In this document: piece after piece, positions 1-8,923 of the stretch
Layout: the number at the start of each line of letters is the position of its first letter
How positions within the stretch are numbered: the stretch's first letter is position 1
From: Polyangiaceae bacterium
GTDB taxonomy: Bacteria; Myxococcota_A; Polyangia; Polyangiales; Polyangiaceae
Length of the DNA stretch: 64,000 nucleotides
NCBI GenBank assembly: GCA_019637265.1
Contig: JAHBVY010000004.1
Location: forward strand, 124,001 to 188,000
Reading direction: 5' to 3'
Position numbers and translations under genes: made by a program
The notes under the pieces: model-generated
What the model was told of the DNA's origin: nothing
Databases searched by the model: none
The model's input: the letters and a program-made list of their open reading frames with translations, nothing else

Positions 1-1
1 G

Positions 2-1234
2 CACAACGGGATCTTGCTGGCGGGCATCGCCGACATCGAGACGGGGATGTCGCACTGCCACCATGAGCTCACTTGGGCTTGTCAGGGTCCGAACAGCGAT
101 GACTGCGGCGGCGGGCCGGTGGTGGCAGGCGCGGGCGATGGACCTTGCGAGCTCGAGCAAGGGGGGCTCGGGATGTTCCAGTTCGACGCGGGCACCTACG
201 CGCAGACCTTGGCGCGCGAGGGCGAGCGCATCCTGAGCATCGCCGGCAACACCGAAGCCGCAGTGGACTTCGTGATCAACATGGTCAGGCGCTCTGTTTA
301 TGTGCCCGAAGCCACGAACGACGCCGAGGCGATCGCTTGGATGAACCGGGTGCGGCCCTGGAACGAGCTGTGGCACCCCTGGGTGCAGACGGTCACCCAC
401 TATTACAATGGTTGCATCCCGGGTCGCTGCGGCGTGTACGACTCACGCTACGCGAACTACTCGCGCGGTGGGCGCGATCTCCTGGGGGAAATGGGGGTGG
501 ACTTCTGGTACGGGCGGGAGCCCGCGTGTCCTCGGGTGCCGGCGGACGGCGCCGTGATCGACGAGACCTCGTTCTGCTTCGCGGCAGGCGGGGACGCGCG
601 CTACTGGCGCAATGAGACGGCGGGCCATGAAGGACACCTCTTGTGGACGTACGCGACGGACAGCGCGAGCGTCGCGAACTTCGCCAAGTGGACGTTCCAC
701 TTCGATGAGCCGGGTCGCTACGCGATCGAGGTGTTCACGGACGGAGCCTTCTCGGAGTCGGCGCAGGCGCTGTACGTGGTGAGCGACGACGGTGAGCCGA
801 CGCTCGCGGTGTCGCTCGACCAAGCGGCGGTGGATGGCTGGCAGGCGCTGGGTGAGTTCGACTTCGCGGGGGTGGGCACGCTGTACGTCGGCGACAACAC
901 GGGAGAGGGTGGCTCAACGAAGCGCCTGGTGGCGGACGCCGTGCGCCTCACGCGCGCGGAGGAGATCGGCGTAGGTGGGGTGGGTGGCGCCGGGGGCACC
1001 GGCTGGGCTGGTCAGGGTGGCGAACCGTCTGTCGGGGGCACCGGCGGGCTCACGGGTGGCGTCGGAGGCACGGGTGGCAACAACGCGGCGCCGGTCACCC
1101 GCCTGGTGGCGGACGACGGCGGCTGCAGCTGCCAGCTACCGGGTGAGCCCGCGCGGGGCCACAGCAGCGCGCTGGGCTACGGCGCCTTGGCCTTGGCGCT
1201 GTTCGGCTTCGCGCGGCGGCGCCGCGCGCCATAG
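2..1234 (+). CDS. Partial MYXO-CTERM secreted protein: lysozyme-like domain plus golvesin-like domain
   Basis: The frame is open from the first bases of the window, so the N-terminus lies upstream and the gene is 5'-partial. The first ~160 visible residues (GIADIETGMSHC, then GMFQFDAGTY) resemble a transglycosylase/lysozyme-like fold, with the Glu of DIETG a possible catalytic residue. Residues ~175-315, from CPRVPADG to VADAVRLTRA, resemble the golvesin C-terminal/Xly carbohydrate-binding domain. A Gly/Thr-rich linker follows, then CSCQ, a hydrophobic helix and FARRRRAP, which is a MYXO-CTERM sorting tail. The protein is inferred to be exported and surface-anchored or processed, acting on cell wall or polysaccharide. 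Its last 58 bp overlap the convergent subtilase gene. The domain calls were made by eye; the tail call is firm. Confidence 0.8.
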   Translation, partial: HNGILLAGIADIETGMSHCHHELTWACQGPNSDDCGGGPVVAGAGDGPCELEQGGLGMFQFDAGTYAQTLAREGERILSIAGNTEAAVDFVINMVRRSVYVPEATNDAEAIAWMNRVRPWNELWHPWVQTVTHYYNGCIPGRCGVYDSRYANYSRGGRDLLGEMGVDFWYGREPACPRVPADGAVIDETSFCFAAGGDARYWRNETAGHEGHLLWTYATDSASVANFAKWTFHFDEPGRYAIEVFTDGAFSESAQALYVVSDDGEPTLAVSLDQAAVDGWQALGEFDFAGVGTLYVGDNTGEGGSTKRLVADAVRLTRAEEIGVGGVGGAGGTGWAGQGGEPSVGGTGGLTGGVGGTGGNNAAPVTRLVADDGGCSCQLPGEPARGHSSALGYGALALALFGFARRRRAP

Positions 1235-3864
1235 GCAAATGCACTGACCAAGAGCAGCCAGGCGCCATTTCGGGGCGCGCTCTGAGGGGTGCTGCAGCCA
1301 CAGCCCGAGCCGCCCGCCGGACCCCCATCACCCGCGCCTGGGCCCCCGGCGCCCGCGCCCGCGGTGCCGCCCGCCCCGGCGATACCGCCGGCGCCCGCGC
1401 TGCCACCCGCTCCGCCCGTGCCGCCGCTCCCGGCGCTGTGCGGCACCAGCGCCGCAGCCTCGGCGACCCAGCCCTCTTCGTCCCACACCTGCGCCTTGAT
1501 CCTGAGCGGCGCCTCCCCTTGCTGTACTTCGAGTGGCTCCACGGGACCGAGCTCGCCGTCCCAGGTGCCGTCGTACGCTCGATCCCAACGCACCCTCAGG
1601 TTGGCTGACTGAGTGACGTCATCCGACGCGATGGGGATGACGCGCACCCGCTCCCCTGGCGCCGCGAAGGGTGGCTCCAGCTCGAGCCTCACGGTGGGCG
1701 GCGCGGAGCGCCGGGTGGTGCCGAGCGCCAGCGCCGCGTCGAGCCGCCCGAAGCCGTAACGCTGGTTCGGCACCTCGCCGGTGAGCGCGTCGCTCACCGC
1801 ACCGAGGCGCAGCGCCTCGAGCGCGGCCGCGCCCGATTGACCCGCCTGCACGAGCAGCGCAGCGACGCCCGCGGCGTGCGGCCCAGCGCCGCTGGTGCCA
1901 CCGAACACCATCGACCCCGCGTGCGGCATCACCGCGTAGCCCGGGTAGGTCGGGAAGATGTCGCCCGCGGGCCCCGCGACCCACGGGTTGTCCGGCGTCA
2001 CCACGTCCACCACCGGCGCGCCGTCGATGCGCGGCCCCTGCCCCGAGTAGATCCGAAGCTCGCCCGCCGCTTCCGGCCCGCCGCGCGCCCAACCCCCTTC
2101 GGAGTCCAAGTGCGCCGGCACCGCGCCCACCCCGAGGCACCCCGACGCGACCGAAGGCGCCGCGGCGGTGGACTCATCCGTCGCGATGCTGGGCTCCCAC
2201 GCCGTGCTGTAGCTGAAGCCCGCCTCATCCGAGAGGTAGCCGTGCACCGTGAGCGCTGAAGCGTCAGTGCTCCGAATGATCGCCTCGTAGTCGCCGGCAG
2301 GCGGGCTCGTCATGATGTTCATCTGCAGCAAGGTGCCGCGCGCCGTGACCTCCGACCCATAGAAGTACGACGAGCCACCGCCTTCGAGCGGCCGATTGCC
2401 CTCCAGGGTGATCTCGGCTCCGCCCGGCTGCAGCAGGCTGAACGTCACCTGCTCCCCGCCGCGCACGTGCAGCGTCAGCTCCATTTGCTGCAGGTTGCTC
2501 GGGACCTGAAACCGCATGCGCCCCTCGGCGCTCGGCGCGATGCTGATCACGCCGTGCTTGAAGGCGCCGCCGATGTTCCCCGTGGGGCAGATGTGCAGAG
2601 CCTCGGGGCTACCGTCGATGAGGCTCGACCAGGTGTCGGTGCCGTCCATCGCCACGCTGCTCCAGATGGACGCCTCGTGGATCAAAATGTCTGGCTGCTG
2701 CTGGAGCGCCCACACCACGGGCGCGGTGAACGAGGAGCTGAGGCCGAAGGCCAGCACCAAGTCGGCCTCCGGCGCGAGCCCCACCCAACGCCGACTCGGC
2801 AGCGCCACCCCACCTGCGGCGATGGAGAGCACCCCGGTGCCATGAAGCCCATCCGAGTAGCCATACACGCCGCCGGTGATGTCACTCGGGACGTGGATCA
2901 TGTCCGCGCCGCGCTGATACACGCGGTCGTGACGGATGCCGCCCCAGTTCACCCGCGCGTACAGCTGTTGGAACTTGGTGGTCCCGAGCCGCACCAGGCG
3001 CTCCTCGGTCGTCAGCTTACCGTCTTGGTTCACATCATCAGGGACGAACAGCGGCTCGCCGAAGGCAGGCGCGTCGTCGGTGTAGCCCGCGGCGGGACCA
3101 AAGCTGCGCTCCCCGTCGCCGTTGGTGTCCAGGTAAAGGTAGTCGACGCCCGGCTGAAACCCAGCGCCGCGCACGCCAGAGCCCTCGCTCCCGGTGCTGA
3201 TGTCCAGCGGCGTCACGCGGAGCAGCTGCGCTATTTCTCCAGCGGAAATAGCGCCGTCGCGGTCCAGATCGATGCCGTCGACGCCCGGCTCGAACACGCC
3301 GTCGCCGTTCACGTCGATCCAGTCGTACCAACCTCCATCCCCATGGAAGAAGTCAGGGTGGAATACGTCAGCCAAGGTGTCCACATCGGCGATCACCACG
3401 CCACGCCCGGTGAGCCGCCCGTGTTGCGCGCGCGCTCCAGCGGCGGCGCCGGCGCCGAGCAGGGAGCGCGAGCGATCCAAGCTGGGCAGGCCAGCGGGGA
3501 TGGGGGGCTGAATGCGCCGCACGCCGGGCATCACGCTCGCGCGCTGGAGCGCGCTCGGCTCACCCCTCACCACGACGTACTTCTGGTAGGCGAGCGGCGT
3601 ACCGCCGGCGTGCACCACCTCGAGCCCCGCCGCACGGAGCGCCGCCAGCTCGTGCGCGAGCTCCGCAGGGGTCGCCGGCGCGCGCGTGAGCTCGACCAAC
3701 ACCTCGGGCAGCACACCATGCGCGCCACCGCGCAGCACCGCGGGGCCGAGCTTCAGCTCAGCCGCGCGGATCGCGAGCTGTGAGGCGCTGACCTGGGGCC
3801 GCGACTGCGCCGCCGCGCTGCTGGAGACACCAAGGACCAAGACTGAAAGCAAGAGACGCCGCAT
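1177..3864 (-). CDS. S8 (subtilisin-like) serine protease with Ca-binding repeats and MYXO-CTERM tail
   Basis: 895 aa from the ATG at 3864, chosen because MRRLLLSVLVLGVSSSAAAQ is a clean signal peptide; the frame is open further upstream but only with non-signal sequence. The catalytic triad is visible: Asp near 162 (IADVDT), His341 (GLHGTGVLSIAAG) and Ser658 (GGTSGAGPHAAG). Asn430 may serve the oxyanion hole. Between Asp and His lie three EF-hand-like loops (DVNGDG, DLDRDG, DTNGDG) and a fourth, DVNQDG, suggesting calcium binding. A Gly/Ala-rich linker leads to GCGCS, a hydrophobic segment and the cluster RRRR, a MYXO-CTERM tail with 11 extra residues. It is inferred to be an exported, surface-attached protease. 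It converges with and overlaps the preceding gene by 58 bp. Confidence 0.92.
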   Translation of the reverse strand: MRRLLLSVLVLGVSSSAAAQSRPQVSASQLAIRAAELKLGPAVLRGGAHGVLPEVLVELTRAPATPAELAHELAALRAAGLEVVHAGGTPLAYQKYVVVRGEPSALQRASVMPGVRRIQPPIPAGLPSLDRSRSLLGAGAAAGARAQHGRLTGRGVVIADVDTLADVFHPDFFHGDGGWYDWIDVNGDGVFEPGVDGIDLDRDGAISAGEIAQLLRVTPLDISTGSEGSGVRGAGFQPGVDYLYLDTNGDGERSFGPAAGYTDDAPAFGEPLFVPDDVNQDGKLTTEERLVRLGTTKFQQLYARVNWGGIRHDRVYQRGADMIHVPSDITGGVYGYSDGLHGTGVLSIAAGGVALPSRRWVGLAPEADLVLAFGLSSSFTAPVVWALQQQPDILIHEASIWSSVAMDGTDTWSSLIDGSPEALHICPTGNIGGAFKHGVISIAPSAEGRMRFQVPSNLQQMELTLHVRGGEQVTFSLLQPGGAEITLEGNRPLEGGGSSYFYGSEVTARGTLLQMNIMTSPPAGDYEAIIRSTDASALTVHGYLSDEAGFSYSTAWEPSIATDESTAAAPSVASGCLGVGAVPAHLDSEGGWARGGPEAAGELRIYSGQGPRIDGAPVVDVVTPDNPWVAGPAGDIFPTYPGYAVMPHAGSMVFGGTSGAGPHAAGVAALLVQAGQSGAAALEALRLGAVSDALTGEVPNQRYGFGRLDAALALGTTRRSAPPTVRLELEPPFAAPGERVRVIPIASDDVTQSANLRVRWDRAYDGTWDGELGPVEPLEVQQGEAPLRIKAQVWDEEGWVAEAAALVPHSAGSGGTGGAGGSAGAGGIAGAGGTAGAGAGGPGAGDGGPAGGSGCGCSTPQSAPRNGAWLLLVSAFAYGARRRRAKPNSAKAKAP

Positions 3865-3965
3865 CGGCGGAGGGTACCAACCCACGCCCATCGCACGCAG
3901 CCCGTCGCACAACGCGAGCACGAATCAACCCATGGGCCGCACCCAGCGCTACGCGGCGCATTTTC

Positions 3966-3994
3966 GGGGGCAGGCACGGGGGCCTGCCCCTACG
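3966..3994 (+). repeat. Palindromic intergenic repeat (GTAGGGGC family), copy 1
   Basis: An inverted repeat with arms GGGGGCAGGC and GCCTGCCCC around a short CACGGG centre, ending CTACG. It lies between the divergently placed subtilase start and the helicase end. Near-identical to the copy at 4082. Confidence 0.85.
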
Positions 3995-4081
3995 CACCCT
4001 CACGACGGGACGCACCGCAAACCTGTCCAACCCCCAAAACAAGAACCACCCGCGGCAGCGACACGTCGCGACACGTCTCGA

Positions 4082-4110
4082 GGGGGCAGGCACGGGGGCC
4101 TGCCCCTACG
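4082..4110 (+). repeat. Palindromic intergenic repeat (GTAGGGGC family), copy 2
   Basis: Same inverted-repeat unit as at 3966, 116 bp further on, and 17 bp past the stop of the minus-strand helicase gene. It could act as a 3' hairpin for that transcript. Confidence 0.85.
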
Positions 4111-4127
4111 GCGGCGCCAGTGCACCC

Positions 4128-6182
4128 TCACGTGTCACCTGGCCCCTCACCCTGCGACTCCCAAAACTCGCGCACCTCTTCCAACTCGTAAACTCTTGGC
4201 GCGGGCGGCAGCGCCGAGAGGAGCTTCGCCCCGTAGCCCTGACGGTGGACGCGCTCATCGAACAGCGCCACCACGCCGCGGTCGTGCTGCGTGCGGATCA
4301 AGCGCCCGAAGCCCTGCTTCAAGGTGATGGCCGCCTGCGGCACGTGCTGCTCCATGAAGGCGTTGCGGCCCTCGGCCTCCAGCAACAGGCCCCGCGCGCG
4401 CACGATGGGGTCCGTCGGCACCGCGAACGGGATCTTCTCCAGCACCACCAGGCGGAGCGCGTCGCCCGGCACGTCCACCCCCTCCCAGAAGCTCATCGTC
4501 GCCACCAGCACCGCTGATTTATCCGCGCGGAAACGTGCCAGCAGGGCGCCCTTCGGCGCCTCCCCCTGGAGCAGCACCCGCGCGGTGCCGAGGCGCTGCG
4601 CCAGCCCGCGGTGGATGGCGCGCATCGCCCGCACCGAGGTGGTGAGCACGAAGGCGCCGCCCCCGGTGATCTCCACCAAGCGCCGCACCCGCTCCACCAC
4701 CTCGTGGCTGAACCGCGGGTCCCGCGGGCTCGGCAAATCACGCGGCGTGTAGAGCCGCGCCATCCGCTCGAAGTCGAAGGGCGACGGCACCACCAGCTCC
4801 GTCGCCTCGATCTCCTCCCCCGTGAGCCCCACCCGAGAGCGCAGGTAAGCGAACGCGGGCGAGCCCGCCTGAACGCTACGCGAGCTGCCCACGCTCGTCA
4901 GCGTCGCGCTGGTGAGCACCACGCTCGGCACCCGCTCGAACACCCCCTGACGCAGCATCGGCGCCACGTCCACCGGCGCCGAGGCGAGCCGCGGTGAGCG
5001 CCCGCTCGCGTCCACCCAGCTCACGTGGCCGGCGCCCCCCTCGACCACCTTGGCCAGATCCTCCCGTAGCCCGTCAGCCTTACGACCGATGATCTCGAGC
5101 GACTCGGCGGCGGCGCCCCAGCTGCCCTTCGGCGCCGCGCGCGGCTCGCGGAGCTGTGCGGCGAAGGCAGCGGCGAAGCCGCCCAGCGCCAACAGCGCCG
5201 AGTCGAGCTGGTGGTAAGCCGCTTGGAGCGGCCCGTGCCAGTCGTCCGGCTCCACCGGCGTGCGCCCCATTTCCGCCGGGAATTTATCCACGAGCGCGCG
5301 GAAGAAGCCGTCCCCGGCGAGCTCCGCGCCTTCGAGCAGCCGCGCGAAGCGCTGCCCGTCCGCGCCGCGCAAGAGCGGCAAATCTGCCCCCAAGCTCGTG
5401 AGGCTGCGCGCGCCCTCGCGCGTGATGGAGTCGAGCCGCGCGCGCGACAGGCTGGTCCCAAAGAACTGCGTCGCCACGTCCTCGATCTGGTGCGCCTCGT
5501 CGAAGATCACCGCGTCGTAGTCCGGGAGCACCCGGCCCGGGTGCGGGCCGCGCAGCGCGAGATCCGCGAAGAAGAGGTGATGATTCACGATCACCAGGCG
5601 CGCCGCCTCCGCCTCACGCTTCATCTGCGTGACGAAGCACTCCTCGTAGTGCGGGCACAGCGGGCCCACGCGGGTGTCGCTGGAGGAGGTCACCTCGCGC
5701 CAAATCGGGTCGCCTTCCTGCAGCGCGGACAGCTCCGAGATGTCGCCCGTCTCCGTCTCCCGCACCCAGCGGGTGAGGCTCCCGAGCGCCAGCTTGTGGC
5801 GTGGCTCCTCGCTCGCGGAAGAAGTCAGAAACTCTGACAATCGCCGCCGGCACACGTAGTTCGCGAGGCCCTTCATCACCGCCACGCGTGGGGTGATGTC
5901 GAGCGCCCGCGCGACCAGCGGGACGTCCTTGTAGGCGATCTGATCTTGCAGCGCTCGCGTCGCAGTGGAGACGATCACCTTGCGACCGCTGAGCAGCGCC
6001 GGCACCAGGTAAGCGAGCGTCTTGCCCGTGCCGGTGCCCGCTTCGCACAAGAGCACGCCGCTCTGCGACAGCGTGCGCTCCACGGCGCGCGCCATCTCGA
6101 GCTGCCCCGGGCGCGCTTCGTACGAGCCGAGCGTGGTCGCGAACGGGCCACCCTCACCCAACAGCTCCGCGGCGCCCGACAC
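4128..6182 (-). CDS. dinG: DinG/XPD-family ATP-dependent DNA helicase
   Basis: 684 aa with a GTG start; the nearby ATG is out of frame. Walker A is GTGTGKT at residues 49-55, followed by VIFDEAH (motif II). Cysteines in NYVCRRRL, GPLCPHYEECF and nearby match the Fe-S cluster position of DinG/XPD helicases. Late motifs TSATLT, SFWEGVDVPGD and QGFGRLIRT are present. It is a cytoplasmic superfamily 2 helicase of the DinG/YoaA type, linked in known members to repair and R-loop or D-loop unwinding. Length is normal for the family. It sits alone between repeats and a PilZ gene on the same strand 93 bp upstream. Whether it is DinG or YoaA cannot be settled by eye. Confidence 0.93.
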   Translation of the reverse strand: MSGAAELLGEGGPFATTLGSYEARPGQLEMARAVERTLSQSGVLLCEAGTGTGKTLAYLVPALLSGRKVIVSTATRALQDQIAYKDVPLVARALDITPRVAVMKGLANYVCRRRLSEFLTSSASEEPRHKLALGSLTRWVRETETGDISELSALQEGDPIWREVTSSSDTRVGPLCPHYEECFVTQMKREAEAARLVIVNHHLFFADLALRGPHPGRVLPDYDAVIFDEAHQIEDVATQFFGTSLSRARLDSITREGARSLTSLGADLPLLRGADGQRFARLLEGAELAGDGFFRALVDKFPAEMGRTPVEPDDWHGPLQAAYHQLDSALLALGGFAAAFAAQLREPRAAPKGSWGAAAESLEIIGRKADGLREDLAKVVEGGAGHVSWVDASGRSPRLASAPVDVAPMLRQGVFERVPSVVLTSATLTSVGSSRSVQAGSPAFAYLRSRVGLTGEEIEATELVVPSPFDFERMARLYTPRDLPSPRDPRFSHEVVERVRRLVEITGGGAFVLTTSVRAMRAIHRGLAQRLGTARVLLQGEAPKGALLARFRADKSAVLVATMSFWEGVDVPGDALRLVVLEKIPFAVPTDPIVRARGLLLEAEGRNAFMEQHVPQAAITLKQGFGRLIRTQHDRGVVALFDERVHRQGYGAKLLSALPPAPRVYELEEVREFWESQGEGPGDT

Positions 6183-6275
6183 CCATCCCGTCTACTTGGC
6201 CGCCGCCGTCACGGGTAGGGGTTGAAGTAGCAAAACCCAGCGCCATGAATGGCGCCGGTCAGCCTTCGGACCCTG

Positions 6276-6818
6276 TTATCGGACCGATGGCGGCGGCAGG
6301 GTGCCGTCGCCGTCCAGGAACTGCACCCCGACGATTTGACCGTCCGCCTGCTCGTTGATCCACACCACGCGCCCAGGGCGCGACGTGGCGGCGTCCCCCA
6401 CCACGACCTCCACCTCATCCCCCTCGACCAGCGGCTCCTCCACCACCACCCGGACACCCCCGCGACTGACGTTCAGCGTCCAGCCATCGATCGTCTCCGC
6501 CCCGCGGCGCAGCAAGACGCGCTCCGAGGCCTCACGCCGCGCACCAGAGGCGCGCCGCGTGTTGTGCTTGCTCGCTGCGTCATCATCCTTGGGGTCGGTC
6601 ACTGCGCCGCGCATGATAGCAGCACCTGAGCCTGAGCCCGGCTCAGATCCGCTCGTGATGGCGCGGTCGATCCAACGCGAGAACAGGCGAGGGCCAGCGC
6701 TCGGTGGCGCGGCCGGTGGCTCCGCCTCCTCGATCGTCACCGCGCGCAGGCGGATATGAGAGTCAGCGGTAGGGCGGAGCAGCGCTTGAGCGGCTTCAGG
6801 CGCACCGAGGCGATCCAT
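6276..6818 (-). CDS. PilZ domain protein
   Basis: 180 aa. The C-terminal ~95 residues form a PilZ domain: RREASE supplies the Arg motif and LNVSRGG the N-x-S-x-x-G motif, followed by a beta-barrel pattern ending VGVQFLDGD. PilZ domains bind cyclic di-GMP. The N-terminal ~85 residues are Pro/Ser/Ala-rich and probably disordered. An internal ATG at 6614 would leave just the domain and is a fair alternative start. It reads away from the foldase gene at 7121. Confidence 0.85.
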   Translation of the reverse strand: MDRLGAPEAAQALLRPTADSHIRLRAVTIEEAEPPAAPPSAGPRLFSRWIDRAITSGSEPGSGSGAAIMRGAVTDPKDDDAASKHNTRRASGARREASERVLLRRGAETIDGWTLNVSRGGVRVVVEEPLVEGDEVEVVVGDAATSRPGRVVWINEQADGQIVGVQFLDGDGTLPPPSVR

Positions 6819-7120
6819 GACCCCACTTCAGCAAGTGGCGTGCCCAATCGGCCCCCGACGCAGCCTTCAGGTGCGCTGCCGAACCCCCTGAAATTCCAGA
6901 GGAAATCGCTGCTATCCCGGCCCACGGGCCGCCGCCCGCCTACGCAAGCCCTGCTCAGGGTGCCGAGTACCGCGACTGGAAAGTCACGGTGTGGCTGTGT
7001 GTCACATCACGAGCCGAGAGCCGCGCTCGTGACCCCGCTGGGGGGGCGTGGTATGCGCGGCGCCCCGCGATGGGCGGGACCCGCGATAGGCGGGACACGG
7101 ATGCTCGGAGCAGTGGAGTC
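6819..7120. other. Divergent intergenic region
   Basis: About 300 bp between the minus-strand PilZ gene and the plus-strand foldase. Two adjacent near-copies of CGCGATGGGCGGGAC lie at about 7067-7096. No confident promoter elements were seen. The foldase frame is open back to 6989, but no plausible signal or domain precedes 7121. Confidence 0.5.
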
Positions 7121-8794
7121 ATGCTGAGGTTGCTACGCCAGGGAGGCGCTGGACAGTGGCTGATGGGCGCGATCGTCGTCGCCATCATCATCGTGTTCAT
7201 AGTGCCCGCGGTCAGCGGACAGGGCGGGAGCCTGTCGACGGAGTGCTCCGTCAAAGTGCAGGGCCGCTGCGTCAACGTGAAGGACTACTTCGCGGCGTAC
7301 GGGCTCATCACGGCCTCCGAGATGTCCGCCAAGGAGATGCGGGGCCTCAACTTGAAGACCGCCGCGCTGGAGGGCTTGGTGGAGCGAGAGCTGCTCCTCC
7401 TGGAGGCCAAGCGCCTGGGCATCACGCTCTCGGAGGCCGAGCTGGACGCGGAGTTGATGGCGGGGCGCATCCACGTGTCCATCCCGGTGGAGCAGCACGA
7501 GTACCTCGCGCGCCCCACCCGCATCGGGAAAGAGATGGTGCGCTACCTGCCCGTCAACGACCCGACGACGCAGGCCTTCGACTACGCGACTTACGAGCGC
7601 ATCATCAGGAACGTCACGGGCCGCAGCGCTGGCGATTATCGCGATCAAGCGCGCGCCGAGGTGCTCGCGAACCGCGTGCGTCAGCTGGTGCGGAGCCGCG
7701 TGCGGGTGAGCGAAGACGAGGTGTGGTCGCAGTACAAACAGGCTCAAGCGCGCGCCTCCGCGCGGACGGTGAACGTCGATAAGCCGTGGTTCGCGCGCTT
7801 CGCGATCGACACCTCGGACGCGGCGCTCACCGCGTGGCTGAAGGAGCACGAGGCAGAGGTCGACGAGAAGTGGAAGACGGCGTCCTCCGAGTGGGTGGCG
7901 GGTTGCGCCGTGGTGCGCGAGCTCTTGGTCGCGGTGCCACCCGGCGCCGATGATGAGGAGAAGGCCGCCGCAGGCGCGCGCATCAACGCCGCCGTGGGGC
8001 GCGTGAAGGGGAGCAGCTTCGCCGAGGTGGCCAGGCTCGAGAGCGACGGTTTGTCAGCGCCGGTGGGCGGCATGCTCGGCTGCTTCAGCGAGAAGTATGG
8101 CCCTGGTCATCAGGAGCTGAACGCCGCGCTCGAGGGGCTGAAGCCGGGTCAGCTCACCCCGGTGCTCGACACCCCAAACGGCTACGTCACGCTGATGCTC
8201 CAGGCGCGGCTCGCCGAGGCCGACATCGAGAAGGTGGGCAAGCGCGAGGTGGCGCGCGCGATGATGGCAGTGGACCTGACTGCTCAGCGCTCCAAGGCCT
8301 TCGCCGAGGCGTTGCTCGACGCCGCCAAGGGCGGTGAGTCCCTGGAGGAGGCGACCACGCGCCTGGTGCGTGAGTACGCGAGCCGCGGCAAGCCGCTCAA
8401 GGCGGACGAGGTGCCCCCCGGCTCCGAGGCGAACGAGCGCCCCAAGGTGAACATCACCCCCAGCTTCAGCGTCGGCAGCCGCCCTGTCCAAGGCGCGCTG
8501 GAGGACGCCGCGGCCCACGCCTTCGCGCTGGAGAAGCCCGATCAGGTGCACCCCAACCTGATCGCCACGCGCACCGGCTTCGCCGTGCTCCAGCTGAAGG
8601 AGAAGACGGAGGCGACGCGCGAGGACTTCGACAAGGAGCGCTTCGACTTCGCCGAGCGGCTGCGCGACGTGAAGGAGCAGGAGGCGCTGCGGCTCTACAT
8701 CACCGCGCTGAAGAAGCGCGCGGAGACGGCCATCGTGCGCAACACCGCGCTCACGGCGGAGAAGTCGGACAAGCCCGACGGGGAAGCGCCCTGA
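7121..8794 (+). CDS. PpiD/SurA-like membrane-anchored peptidylprolyl isomerase
   Basis: 557 aa from the ATG at 7121, chosen because a GGAG lies just upstream and the membrane anchor follows (WLMGAIVVAIIIVFIVPAV, residues ~13-32). The periplasmic part has a SurA_N/PpiD-like helical region to ~250 and a parvulin-type rotamase region at ~265-365, with the pattern SFAEVARLESDG, GGMLGCF and LKPGQLTPVL. A second helical region follows. It is inferred to be a periplasmic chaperone or foldase for envelope proteins, anchored in the inner membrane, fitting the many exported proteins here. The M16 peptidase gene follows on the same strand 129 bp later. Confidence 0.88.
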   Translation: MLRLLRQGGAGQWLMGAIVVAIIIVFIVPAVSGQGGSLSTECSVKVQGRCVNVKDYFAAYGLITASEMSAKEMRGLNLKTAALEGLVERELLLLEAKRLGITLSEAELDAELMAGRIHVSIPVEQHEYLARPTRIGKEMVRYLPVNDPTTQAFDYATYERIIRNVTGRSAGDYRDQARAEVLANRVRQLVRSRVRVSEDEVWSQYKQAQARASARTVNVDKPWFARFAIDTSDAALTAWLKEHEAEVDEKWKTASSEWVAGCAVVRELLVAVPPGADDEEKAAAGARINAAVGRVKGSSFAEVARLESDGLSAPVGGMLGCFSEKYGPGHQELNAALEGLKPGQLTPVLDTPNGYVTLMLQARLAEADIEKVGKREVARAMMAVDLTAQRSKAFAEALLDAAKGGESLEEATTRLVREYASRGKPLKADEVPPGSEANERPKVNITPSFSVGSRPVQGALEDAAAHAFALEKPDQVHPNLIATRTGFAVLQLKEKTEATREDFDKERFDFAERLRDVKEQEALRLYITALKKRAETAIVRNTALTAEKSDKPDGEAP

Positions 8795-8803
8795 CTCACT
8801 TCG

Positions 8804-8826
8804 TGGGTTTTGGGGGTTTGGCAAGG
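8804..8826 (+). repeat. C/A-rich (G-rich on this strand) intergenic motif
   Basis: Runs of G separated by T (GGGTTTTGGGGGTTTGGC) followed by AAGG, just past the foldase stop. Other copies of the family are at 19272 and 47679 (same subtype) and at about nine further sites. Confidence 0.6.
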
Positions 8827-8923
8827 CGCGACTCGGCAGCGTGCAGGGGCACCGCCGAGTGAGCTGCGGTCACACGCGAGGGCAGCGCGGCGGCCAAGCG
8901 CCCAGCAGGCGAAGCTCGTCGAC

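Noticed and set aside
2467..3783. Long plus-strand open frame antisense to the subtilase
   Set aside because: The subtilase has a full catalytic triad and signal peptide. The antisense frame is composition-driven, as expected at high third-codon GC, and has no domain or ribosome site.
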